From: Desulfobacteraceae bacterium
GTDB taxonomy: Bacteria; Desulfobacterota; Desulfobacteria; Desulfobacterales; SURF-15
NCBI GenBank assembly: GCA_003599475.1
Contig: QZKK01000140.1
Span: 1-31,952 of the forward strand
Length of the DNA: 31,952 nucleotides
Direction of reading: 5' to 3'
Shown here: one piece after another, positions 24,948 through 31,952 of the stretch
Layout of the letters: every line of letters begins with the position of its first letter
Numbering within the stretch: position 1 is the stretch's first letter
Notes under the pieces: generated by a model
Seen by the model: the letters and a program-made list of their open reading frames with translations, nothing else
What the model was told of the DNA's origin: nothing
Database searches by the model: none
Position numbers and translations under genes: made by a program

Positions 24948-26200
24948 TGGCAGTCCCTTTTTTCTCCATCGACTTCAGGTGGAAAGAATGGCAGGCCTTT
25001 CTGGCTGCAGTGCTGACCGGCCATTTGCGCGAAGGAAACGCACTGGCAGAACTGGAAAGAGAAGTCGCCAAACGCTTCGCGTTGCACTACGTGACCTTCC
25101 TGCCGTCTGCGAGGATGGGATTCGATGTGCTTTTGGAGGCCCGATTCTCAAAAGGCGATGAAATCATTATACCGGCAATGGGTTTTCCCCTGTATGTGTC
25201 TTTGATGCTGCAGCGAGGAATCAAACCGGTTTTCGTGGATGTGGAACCAACCCACTATACAATAGACCCGGAGAGAATCGCGAAAGCAGTGACGCGCAGG
25301 ACGCGGGCCATTCTGGTCACGCATCTGTTCGGACATCCGGCTCGGATGGATGAAATCGAGGAGCTGAGCAAACGCCTGTCCCTTCCCGTCATTGAGGACT
25401 GCGCACAGTCGTTCGACTCTTTCTTCAGGGATCGTGAAACCGGCACCTTCGGCATGGCGGGAATCTTCAGCTGCAGCGTGATGAAAGTGCCGACCACCTT
25501 GGGAGGCGGTCTTTTTGTCACCAAAGACAAGGGATTGCATGAGCGCATCCGCACACTCCTGGACGAACCGGGCCGGGACTCCGGCCTCCTGAAGACCACC
25601 CGGTATTTTGCCTTCAACGTGATCAGCATATTGAACTCCTATCCATTGATCTATTCTCTTCTTTCCCATCCGGCTCTCGGATTGATCAAGTGGAGGAATC
25701 CCTCTCTGCTGAGGAAAATACTATACTCGGGATTGGGCCTCGGGGGGAACTATTCACGTTGGGAGCGCCCAAGGTTAGCAAACTACCAGGCAGCGGTAGG
25801 CCTTCGGCAGTTTCAGAGAACCTCGGAAATGACCGCAAGTAGAATCAGATATGCCGATATCTTGAACGGCATCTTGAAAGGCACCATGGGGTTAAAACTC
25901 CCGGAAAAAGCGGATGACTGCCGCTGGAACTATCAGTATTATGTCATCCACGCTGGAAAGCAGGCTGATCATCTGTATCACCAAATGTTTGCAAGGGGAA
26001 TCCATGTGATGAAAGAGGATGTATGGGACTGTCCCCGGTATCCATTTGCACGGGAATACTATCGTCCCTGTCCCGTAGCTTCTGAATATACTCCCGGCTT
26101 GATTCGGATCCAGAATAATTCGATGATGAGCGAAAAAAGAATTCGGAAGATCGCAGGGATTATAAGGCAAATCATCGAGGAAAAGGATATCCGTGGCTGA
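24947..26200 (+). CDS. DegT/DnrJ/EryC1/StrS-type PLP-dependent aminotransferase
   Basis: A 417-residue fold-type I enzyme. It shows DEIIIPAMGFPLYVSLMLQRGIKPVFVDVEP, VTHLFGHPARMDEI, IEDCAQSFDS with Asp151 for the pyridine nitrogen, and FSCSVMKVPTTLGGG with Lys180 in the Schiff-base position, so it should be catalytically active. Such enzymes usually add an amino group to a keto-sugar nucleotide. Unusual is a stretch of about 60 mostly hydrophobic and basic residues (about 215-270, with NVISILNSYPLIYSLLSHPALGLIKW) before the GGNYSRWERPRLANYQAAVG segment. This could be a membrane-associating or dimer insertion. It starts at TGATG, overlapping the radical SAM stop. Confidence 0.9.
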   Translation: MAVPFFSIDFRWKEWQAFLAAVLTGHLREGNALAELEREVAKRFALHYVTFLPSARMGFDVLLEARFSKGDEIIIPAMGFPLYVSLMLQRGIKPVFVDVEPTHYTIDPERIAKAVTRRTRAILVTHLFGHPARMDEIEELSKRLSLPVIEDCAQSFDSFFRDRETGTFGMAGIFSCSVMKVPTTLGGGLFVTKDKGLHERIRTLLDEPGRDSGLLKTTRYFAFNVISILNSYPLIYSLLSHPALGLIKWRNPSLLRKILYSGLGLGGNYSRWERPRLANYQAAVGLRQFQRTSEMTASRIRYADILNGILKGTMGLKLPEKADDCRWNYQYYVIHAGKQADHLYHQMFARGIHVMKEDVWDCPRYPFAREYYRPCPVASEYTPGLIRIQNNSMMSEKRIRKIAGIIRQIIEEKDIRG

Positions 26201-26861
26201 CTCTGGGGTCGTTTTTAAACTCCCCCGCAAGGGATTGTTCCAACAGGGCGGCCCGGACGATCCGCTACCTTACTATTATCGTCCCTTGGTCTCCCGAATC
26301 TATGCCGGGCGGATCAATCTCGGGCTGTCCCTGTTGACGCCGCCCTACGGCTCTTTGCTGGATGTGGGGTACGGGAGCGGATTGCTTCTCCCCACGCTTT
26401 CCGAAATCTCCAGAGAATTGGTGGCCATAGACCGGGATACGGACTCGGCGGCGGTTTATCGCACCCTTGCCGGGCTGGGGGTGAATGCGACTCTGGTGAA
26501 GGGGGAGGTGGAGACGGCCAGGCTCCCTGAAAATCGCTTTGACCTAGTTATCGTCTTCTCCGTTTTCGAGGAGGTTCCGGATCTTCTGCCGGTGCTAAGG
26601 AGTGTCCATGCCACTTTGAAGCCAGGGGGGGAGCTGTTGGTGGGAATCCCGAGGGTGGACCGAATCATGGAGTGGCTTTTTCGGTTCATCGGATACAAAG
26701 GCATAGAAAGCGAGCATATCCATGATTACCGCAGTTTTCTGAACCTGGCGAAGACGGAGTTTCGGTTTCGCCTTGAAAAGTTCGCAACCCTGCCCCGGCT
26801 TGTTCCCAGTTCTCTGGCCCTGTATTATGCCATGCTGTTGCGAAAGCCGGATAAAGAATGA
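26193..26861 (+). CDS. Class I SAM-dependent methyltransferase, short
   Basis: A 222-residue protein with motif I LLDVGYGSGLLLPTL, an acidic VAIDRDTDS strand end, ENRFDLVIVFSVFEEVPDL and LKPGGELLVGIPR. It differs in sequence from the methyltransferase at 22798. The GTG start at 26193 overlaps the aminotransferase stop by eight bases and has AGGAAAAGG upstream, so it is the fourth gene of a coupled run. The substrate is unknown; sharing the pathway of its neighbours is inference from coupling. Confidence 0.85.
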   Translation: MADSGVVFKLPRKGLFQQGGPDDPLPYYYRPLVSRIYAGRINLGLSLLTPPYGSLLDVGYGSGLLLPTLSEISRELVAIDRDTDSAAVYRTLAGLGVNATLVKGEVETARLPENRFDLVIVFSVFEEVPDLLPVLRSVHATLKPGGELLVGIPRVDRIMEWLFRFIGYKGIESEHIHDYRSFLNLAKTEFRFRLEKFATLPRLVPSSLALYYAMLLRKPDKE

Positions 26862-26881
26862 ATGTGGATCGAAAGCCCGTA

Positions 26882-26907
26882 AAATTTTGTTTTTTGGCTC
26901 AAAATTT
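26882..26907. other. AT-rich inverted repeat
   Basis: AAATTTTG (26882-26889) and CAAAATTT (26900-26907) form an 8-bp inverted repeat around a 10-base T-rich centre in the gap before the fusion gene. It could be a weak terminator or a protein-binding site; there is no evidence for either. Confidence 0.3.
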
Positions 26908-26940
26908 GCTGCTTTCTGAACATTGGGAGGCAGGCAAAGA

Positions 26941-28416
26941 ATGAACGGTTTCTGGATGGATCGATTAAATCAATTAAACGGATCCGATACGGCGCAAATC
27001 GAATATCTCAATCGACAGATTCGTCATTATGACGATATCGCGCGCCGGCTAAAATCCGGTGAATTCCGCACCCGCCGATTTTATCAGAATCGATTGGCTG
27101 AAATCTATCGATTTCGAATCCCCCCCGGCCGGAGGGTAATCGAGGCTGGCTGCGGTCAGGGGGATTTGATCGCCACCTTGCAGCCGTCTTTGGGTGTGGG
27201 AGTGGATCTGTCGCGGGAAATGATTCAAATCGCCCGGGAGCGGCACCCGGAAATCCATTTTATCCATTCGGGTATTGAAGAATTCACCACCCGAGAGAAA
27301 TTCGATTTCATCATTCTGTCCGACCTTGTAAACGATTTATGGGATGTTCAGGCTGTCTTTCATCTGCTGATCCGGCTGACTCACCCCCGAACCCGCTTGA
27401 TCCTCAATTTCTACAGCCGGATCTGGGAACTGCCTCTTTCCCTGGCGCAACGGCTCGGCATCGCCATGCCGACACCACCCCAGAATTGGCTTACCGTTGA
27501 AGACGTCCGGAATCTGCTCGATCTGGAAGATTTTGAAACCCTCGGTGCTCAATCGGAAGTCCTCTGCCCCTTGTGGGTTCCGCTCTTTTCTAGCTTGGCC
27601 AATCGGATCCTTGTAAAAATCTGGCCCATCAGCGCGCTGGCTCTCACCAATTTCGTCGTGGCCCGGCCGAAGCCGAAAATGCCCGCGGAGGATCGGGATG
27701 TGACCGTGTCGGTGATTATTCCGGCAAGAAACGAAGCAGGCAATATCTCCCAGATTATCCATCGGATTCCGGCAATGGGCAGCCTGACAGAGCTCATCTT
27801 CGTAGAAGGGAATTCCCGGGACGACACCTTTGAAACCATCCAAAGGCTCCTTTCATCGAGCGATAAAAAGGACTGCAAGCTTTTGCATCAGATGGGAAAA
27901 GGCAAAGGGGATGCAGTGCGGCTCGGCTTCAAACATGCATCCGGGGAGATCCTGATGATTCTGGATGCCGATCTTTCCGTATCGCCGGAAGAGCTGCCCC
28001 GCTTTTTGAGGGCTTTGTGTACCGGTGCCGGCGATTTTGTCAATGGTGTCCGACTGGTTTATCCGATGCAGGAAGAAGCCATGCGGTTCATCAATTTCCT
28101 TGGAAACAAGTTCTTCTCTCTGGCGTTTTCCTGGCTCCTGGGGCATTCGATCAAAGATACCCTGTGCGGAACAAAAGTGCTTTGGAAAGACGATTACGAT
28201 CGAATCGAAGCGAATCGATCCTATTTCGGTGAGTTCGACCCTTTCGGCGATTTCGATCTCATCTTCGGTGCAGTGAAGCTGAATTTGAAAATCGTCGATT
28301 TGCCCGTCCGTTACCGGTCCCGAATCTATGGATCCACCAATATCCAAAGGTGGCGACACGGATGGATGCTCTTAAAGATGGCCTGTTTTGCAGCCTCAAA
28401 AATCAAATTCAGATAA
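26941..28416 (+). CDS. Methyltransferase-glycosyltransferase (GT2, DPM1-like) fusion protein
   Basis: A 491-residue two-domain protein. Residues about 25-240 are a class I SAM methyltransferase: VIEAGCGQGD (66-75), GVGVDLSREMIQIARER, FDFIILSDLVNDLWD. Residues about 253-490 are a family 2 glycosyltransferase resembling dolichyl/polyprenyl-phosphate mannose synthases: VSVIIPARNEAGNIS (256-270), LIFVEGNSRDDTFETI, GKGKGDAVRLGF and DAD at 342-344 for metal and nucleotide-sugar binding, then DTLCGTKVLWKDDYDRI. The start at 26941 has GGGAGG ten bases upstream; a TTG at 26923 is in frame. A lipid-linked sugar product would suit the adjacent GT-C membrane proteins. The fusion is continuous, with no frameshift or restriction-site junction at the boundary. 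Confidence 0.88.
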   Translation: MNGFWMDRLNQLNGSDTAQIEYLNRQIRHYDDIARRLKSGEFRTRRFYQNRLAEIYRFRIPPGRRVIEAGCGQGDLIATLQPSLGVGVDLSREMIQIARERHPEIHFIHSGIEEFTTREKFDFIILSDLVNDLWDVQAVFHLLIRLTHPRTRLILNFYSRIWELPLSLAQRLGIAMPTPPQNWLTVEDVRNLLDLEDFETLGAQSEVLCPLWVPLFSSLANRILVKIWPISALALTNFVVARPKPKMPAEDRDVTVSVIIPARNEAGNISQIIHRIPAMGSLTELIFVEGNSRDDTFETIQRLLSSSDKKDCKLLHQMGKGKGDAVRLGFKHASGEILMILDADLSVSPEELPRFLRALCTGAGDFVNGVRLVYPMQEEAMRFINFLGNKFFSLAFSWLLGHSIKDTLCGTKVLWKDDYDRIEANRSYFGEFDPFGDFDLIFGAVKLNLKIVDLPVRYRSRIYGSTNIQRWRHGWMLLKMACFAASKIKFR

Positions 28417-28423
28417 AACGTGT

Positions 28424-30400
28424 ATGCAGATCTTTAGTGACGGCAACAGACAGTTTTCCCCTTCGCCCCTGTTTATACTGGTTCTTCTATTTTTAATGCT
28501 TCTGGCTTTCCGGATGTATGTCAACATCGGAACCCTTAGGCCTGATTACACGGAGAATGTTTTCCGGGTGGGTATAGTGCCCTGGTCGGATGCCAAAGCT
28601 TGGGTAAATGGCGCCATCCAAGTCATCAATGGAGAACCGATCAGCGGTGTTGCCACAGCACGCCCCCTCTACCCGCTTTTTCTGGCGGTACTGTTTTTCA
28701 TTCTGGGGCACTTTTATATGGGTGTTATTTATGCTCAGATGGTGCTTTCGGCCATAGTCGTTGTAATCGCCTATTATCTTCTTAAACCGGTTCCTAACAG
28801 GCTCGGCGTATTGCTCTTTCTATGTTTTCTATCCATCTGGAGGCCGGATGTTTCCACCGTGTTTATGACGGAAAATCTTGGAATTTATATCCTGATTCTC
28901 TGTTTTGCATTGATGTGGCGGGGATTGTCCATAGGTTGTGAAAAAACCACGATTTCAGGCGCATTTCTATTAGGGCTTTCCCAGGCCGTCCGGCCCTGGT
29001 GCGTGATGACGCTGATCACGGTCCCCTTTTTCAGCTTTGTTTCAAACAAGCCGTTAAAAGACAAATTCAGATCGTTTATCCTTCATACACTATTCATCGT
29101 ATTGGGCTTTGGGTTGCATCCCATGGCGGCCGGTATCTTTAACAAACCGGGAGAAGGCTATGCCAACAATCCACAAACCCTGTATGGGCAGGTGGTTGGG
29201 GGCAAAGGATGGACTGCGGTTTACGGAGACCCAATCATCAAAAAAGCACTTGAGCAAAACCTGACGTCAAAAGAAGTCAACGGCATCATATATCGGCGAA
29301 TAAAGGCATTGTTCCTGGAGAACCCGGGTCAACTCCTCAAGGCAACCATTAAAGGATACAGATATTATTTTGAAAAAATTCCCGATGAATTTGGAAAAGC
29401 CGGTAGCCGGCCGGTGTTTTTTGCCTTATTTTTTTTTATGCAAATTTTTCTGGATAAGCATTTACACCTGCATTCCCTTATTCGAAAGTTTAAACGCAGA
29501 CCCGCTGCTTGTGCCGTCAGTGTCATTGGAGTGGCCGTGTTCTTTTTAAATTTCTCATGGCTATGGACAGTGCTCTTGGTTGTGGGCATCATACCTCCAA
29601 TTCTTAATCCTAAAAACAGGTTTTATGCCTTTATTCTCTTGTATTTGACCGGAATCATGCTTTCCATCCCCTTGGTCGGCACGGATGGCGGGATGCGGGT
29701 AAAAATCGGAAGCGATATTTTACTCTTTCTAATAGCTTCTACCGGCCTATCCTGGGTGATTGAAAAGAAGGAGTCAGCCGCACCCGATGCCAAAGCTGCT
29801 TCAGATTACCCCATAACGTATGGGTTAAACGCATACCAAGTTTTTTCGATCCTTCTCGGAGCGGCCACGCTCTTTTGGGGAATCCCGTACATTGTCAATC
29901 ATGTCAGTACCCGATCGTATCCCTTGGATGCCGAACTGCGACATTATAAACCGGAAGACCTTGCTGCACGTTTGAATTTAGCTGAAATCCCCATAAGCCC
30001 CGGCCACCTTAATGCCTTGTGGCACGAGTGGCCGGAGCTGACATTGGAAAAAGAAAACGGCAAAATGGCTTATTATTCCATTCGATACACCATTCATGAT
30101 GCGGTTTTTTTAAATAGCCATGAAGGTATTGAATGTATGATTCCGGCTATTGCAGCAAGGCATTGGCCGTTGATGCCTTTGAGGATGAAGCGAACGGTCA
30201 TGGTTCTCGAAACATGGTACACCTTGTTTCCGAACGTCACACCAAAGGATCTTACACGTTTTGAAAATCGTGAAATCATTGTGGTAGGAATGTTAATATC
30301 CAAACCCAGGCGATTTTTATATGCAACTCCGTTTGTTCTGTATGTCTCACATATCGTAAGTATAGATGACACGGGCGCCTTGGAAGTGATGGCGATGTGA
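28424..30400 (+). CDS. Polytopic membrane protein, GT-C / family 39-like
   Basis: A 658-residue protein with about ten or more hydrophobic helices (first at about 17-35) and a soluble C-terminal domain of about 150 residues. The first external loop reads VGIVPWSDAKAWVNGAIQVINGEPIS and then ATARPLYPLFLAVLFFILG, a common layout in GT39/GT83-like transferases; the Asp of WSDAK may be catalytic. The ATG at 28424 lies just after the fusion gene; an in-frame TTG at 28388 overlaps that gene by 29 bases. Neither start has a strong ribosome binding site. The text here looks more AT-rich than upstream genes, which may mean a different origin. It probably uses a polyprenyl-linked donor made by its neighbour (inference). 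Confidence 0.72.
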   Translation: MQIFSDGNRQFSPSPLFILVLLFLMLLAFRMYVNIGTLRPDYTENVFRVGIVPWSDAKAWVNGAIQVINGEPISGVATARPLYPLFLAVLFFILGHFYMGVIYAQMVLSAIVVVIAYYLLKPVPNRLGVLLFLCFLSIWRPDVSTVFMTENLGIYILILCFALMWRGLSIGCEKTTISGAFLLGLSQAVRPWCVMTLITVPFFSFVSNKPLKDKFRSFILHTLFIVLGFGLHPMAAGIFNKPGEGYANNPQTLYGQVVGGKGWTAVYGDPIIKKALEQNLTSKEVNGIIYRRIKALFLENPGQLLKATIKGYRYYFEKIPDEFGKAGSRPVFFALFFFMQIFLDKHLHLHSLIRKFKRRPAACAVSVIGVAVFFLNFSWLWTVLLVVGIIPPILNPKNRFYAFILLYLTGIMLSIPLVGTDGGMRVKIGSDILLFLIASTGLSWVIEKKESAAPDAKAASDYPITYGLNAYQVFSILLGAATLFWGIPYIVNHVSTRSYPLDAELRHYKPEDLAARLNLAEIPISPGHLNALWHEWPELTLEKENGKMAYYSIRYTIHDAVFLNSHEGIECMIPAIAARHWPLMPLRMKRTVMVLETWYTLFPNVTPKDLTRFENREIIVVGMLISKPRRFLYATPFVLYVSHIVSIDDTGALEVMAM

Positions 30401-30450
30401 GATTTATAGGGGGCGTTCCCTGTTTTCGAAAGATATCGTATCCAGCACCC

Positions 30451-31952
30451 TTAACCATCATTTTCCCGACAACAGTAGCGTATTCGCCTCATCAGGCCGA
30501 TCAAAGCCAGCGCCCCGAAGGTGATCCACCCCAGTGCAGTGGTCATGGCACCCAAAATCAACCCCTTAGGTCGAAACATCAACTCGATGGTGTGACCCCC
30601 CGTTTCCACTGGAAGCGCTTTCATGATGTAATTTGCTCGGTATACCTTTGCCCACTGCCCGTCCATTTTTGCTTTCCATGCCGGGTGGTAGTTGTCGCTG
30701 ATAACTAAAAACCCTTTCTGCGAGGTTTGTATATTGAATACCATTTTGCCAGGTTCGTATTCGATGACATCGATATTCGCTGTTGCACTATTCATCAGCT
30801 TGTTGTTGTTCGATGTTAATGCTTCCGGAGGCATTGCTTCCAGGATCACCTTTTCCTTGAAGTCAGAGGTGCTGTAGGCGGCCAGTGCCTCATAGGCTTG
30901 ATGACGGGTCCGGCAGTATTGATAGGCGGGCACAAAAAACACCCTGGGGAAAACATCCCTATTTTCAAATATCTTTATTTCCCCGTCATAAACCAGTTTC
31001 AGTTTTGGTTCGTTCACCAGAACATGGGATGGCAGCAACACGTATTTGACATTGATGAGGTCGAAAAGCGGTGAAATCACTCTTTGAAAATGGGTCCATC
31101 GACTAAATTGCTCTGGTAACGGTACATCTAAACCGGAGTTGGCTAAATGCAGATACTCGCTATAGCGTTTGGAATATATGGAGGAATAACCTCCCGCGTC
31201 GGCAATACCATATGGAGCAAATGAATTGCTCATGAATTTTCCCAGTGTAATGATCCGATATCTGGAATTATCCTGTTTTAAGAATCGGATTGCATCTGTT
31301 TCAGGATATTCCAGACTTTTGGGGGAAGCTGTGTTGTAAAACAAGCCGAAAAAGATAATATCACATGACAATATCAATATGCCAAGCGTCATAACGACCT
31401 GCTTGATCCGTTCGTTAGCGCTGAATAGAATTGTGAGGAGCAGACTGAATGAAACCACCTGTAAGATCAAGGGCTTGTAAATAATATCCGATGAAAGGTT
31501 AAAATGGGTTCGAAGCGTACGATAAATATTCCCCCAGTCCTTGACACCATATGGTATGCCGACAGCCCAATGGACCCCAGTTTCTGTTTGGACGGCTCCC
31601 CCGACCATCAAGCCAATCCCGAGTATCAAAGCCCAAAACGATAAGATCGCCCATTTCTTCTTACTCTCGGCAGTGGTTAAAATATCGGCTCCCATGGCGC
31701 CTAACACAGACATTGAAAAGCCAAAAAGGTATAGAATCCGTGATGGTGTTGAGAGATCCAGCCCAGGTATGAATTTCCAAAGCGGATAATACAAAATGCT
31801 TCCCATCGCCATTGCAATAGAGATCAGCGCGCTGAAAAAGAAAAATCCGACATACTTCTTTCTGATATATACTAGACAGACCGCTGCGAGGAATAGTGTT
31901 AAAATACCCGTATATATGCATAGCTCATTATAGTTGTTGTAAGGTGCAGGTT
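30451..31952 (-). CDS. YfhO-family membrane protein, C-terminal part (cut by window end)
   Basis: The frame is open to the right window edge, so the N-terminus lies outside; about 500 residues are visible. Several hydrophobic helices come first (for example residues around LYLFGFSMSVLGAMGAD and IWAFWALILGIGLMVGGA-like segments). A large soluble domain follows, with GGYSSIYSKRYSEYL, INVKYVLLPSH and ENRDVFPRVFFVPAY. Near the end ISDNYHPAWKAKMDG and a final helix appear. This order is typical of YfhO/DUF6044-type bacterial membrane proteins, which include proteins for glycosylating lipoteichoic acid or other surface polymers. It converges on the upstream GT-C-like gene with a 50-base gap. Confidence 0.78.
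   Translation of the reverse strand, partial: PAPYNNYNELCIYTGILTLFLAAVCLVYIRKKYVGFFFFSALISIAMAMGSILYYPLWKFIPGLDLSTPSRILYLFGFSMSVLGAMGADILTTAESKKKWAILSFWALILGIGLMVGGAVQTETGVHWAVGIPYGVKDWGNIYRTLRTHFNLSSDIIYKPLILQVVSFSLLLTILFSANERIKQVVMTLGILILSCDIIFFGLFYNTASPKSLEYPETDAIRFLKQDNSRYRIITLGKFMSNSFAPYGIADAGGYSSIYSKRYSEYLHLANSGLDVPLPEQFSRWTHFQRVISPLFDLINVKYVLLPSHVLVNEPKLKLVYDGEIKIFENRDVFPRVFFVPAYQYCRTRHQAYEALAAYSTSDFKEKVILEAMPPEALTSNNNKLMNSATANIDVIEYEPGKMVFNIQTSQKGFLVISDNYHPAWKAKMDGQWAKVYRANYIMKALPVETGGHTIELMFRPKGLILGAMTTALGWITFGALALIGLMRRIRYCCRENDG

Overview
The window looks like a large-insert clone from a Desulfobacterota (deltaproteobacterial) chromosome. This is inferred from the gyrA-gpsA-radC order, the gene content and the repeat style; no rRNA is present to confirm it. 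GC content is moderate, genes are tightly packed, and TTG starts preceded by good ribosome binding sites recur.

The left end needs caution. Bases 1-310 start with AATTC, end with G, and encode part of a penicillin-binding-protein transglycosylase domain. At a GAATTC site (310-315) the sequence switches in frame to the last third of GyrA. This is best read as two EcoRI fragments joined during cloning, not as a natural fusion.

Housekeeping part (311-11382): gyrA (3' part), gpsA, radC, a small cysteine-motif protein and an unrecognised 353-residue protein run rightward. A leftward block holds ribF, a flippase-like membrane protein, def, fmt, rsmB and an isolated gspF. The gaps around gspF and rsmB (4573-7589) are filled with tandem arrays whose units are all 7 bp long but differ in sequence. 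A tRNA-Leu(CAG) with its own promoter diverges from ribF.

Middle part (11480-18236): a small hypothetical protein, an exported subtilisin-like protease with an unusual N-terminal secretin/STN-like domain and C-terminal DUF4214 repeats, a DjlA-type co-chaperone, NADP-type glutamate dehydrogenase, a PilZ protein, and a membrane-anchored hypothetical protein whose C-terminus is encoded by a dispersed 30-bp repeat.

Right part (18269-31952): a surface-glycan or glycolipid type cluster. It contains three GT-C-like polytopic membrane proteins (one with TPRs), a HAD-family protein, two free SAM methyltransferases, a B12-type radical SAM protein, a DegT/DnrJ/EryC1-type aminotransferase and a methyltransferase-GT2 fusion. 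A convergent YfhO-like protein is cut by the window end. The core from 22798 to 26861 is translationally coupled, with overlapping stops and starts, and is the best candidate here for an undescribed biosynthetic pathway. Its product cannot be deduced from sequence alone.
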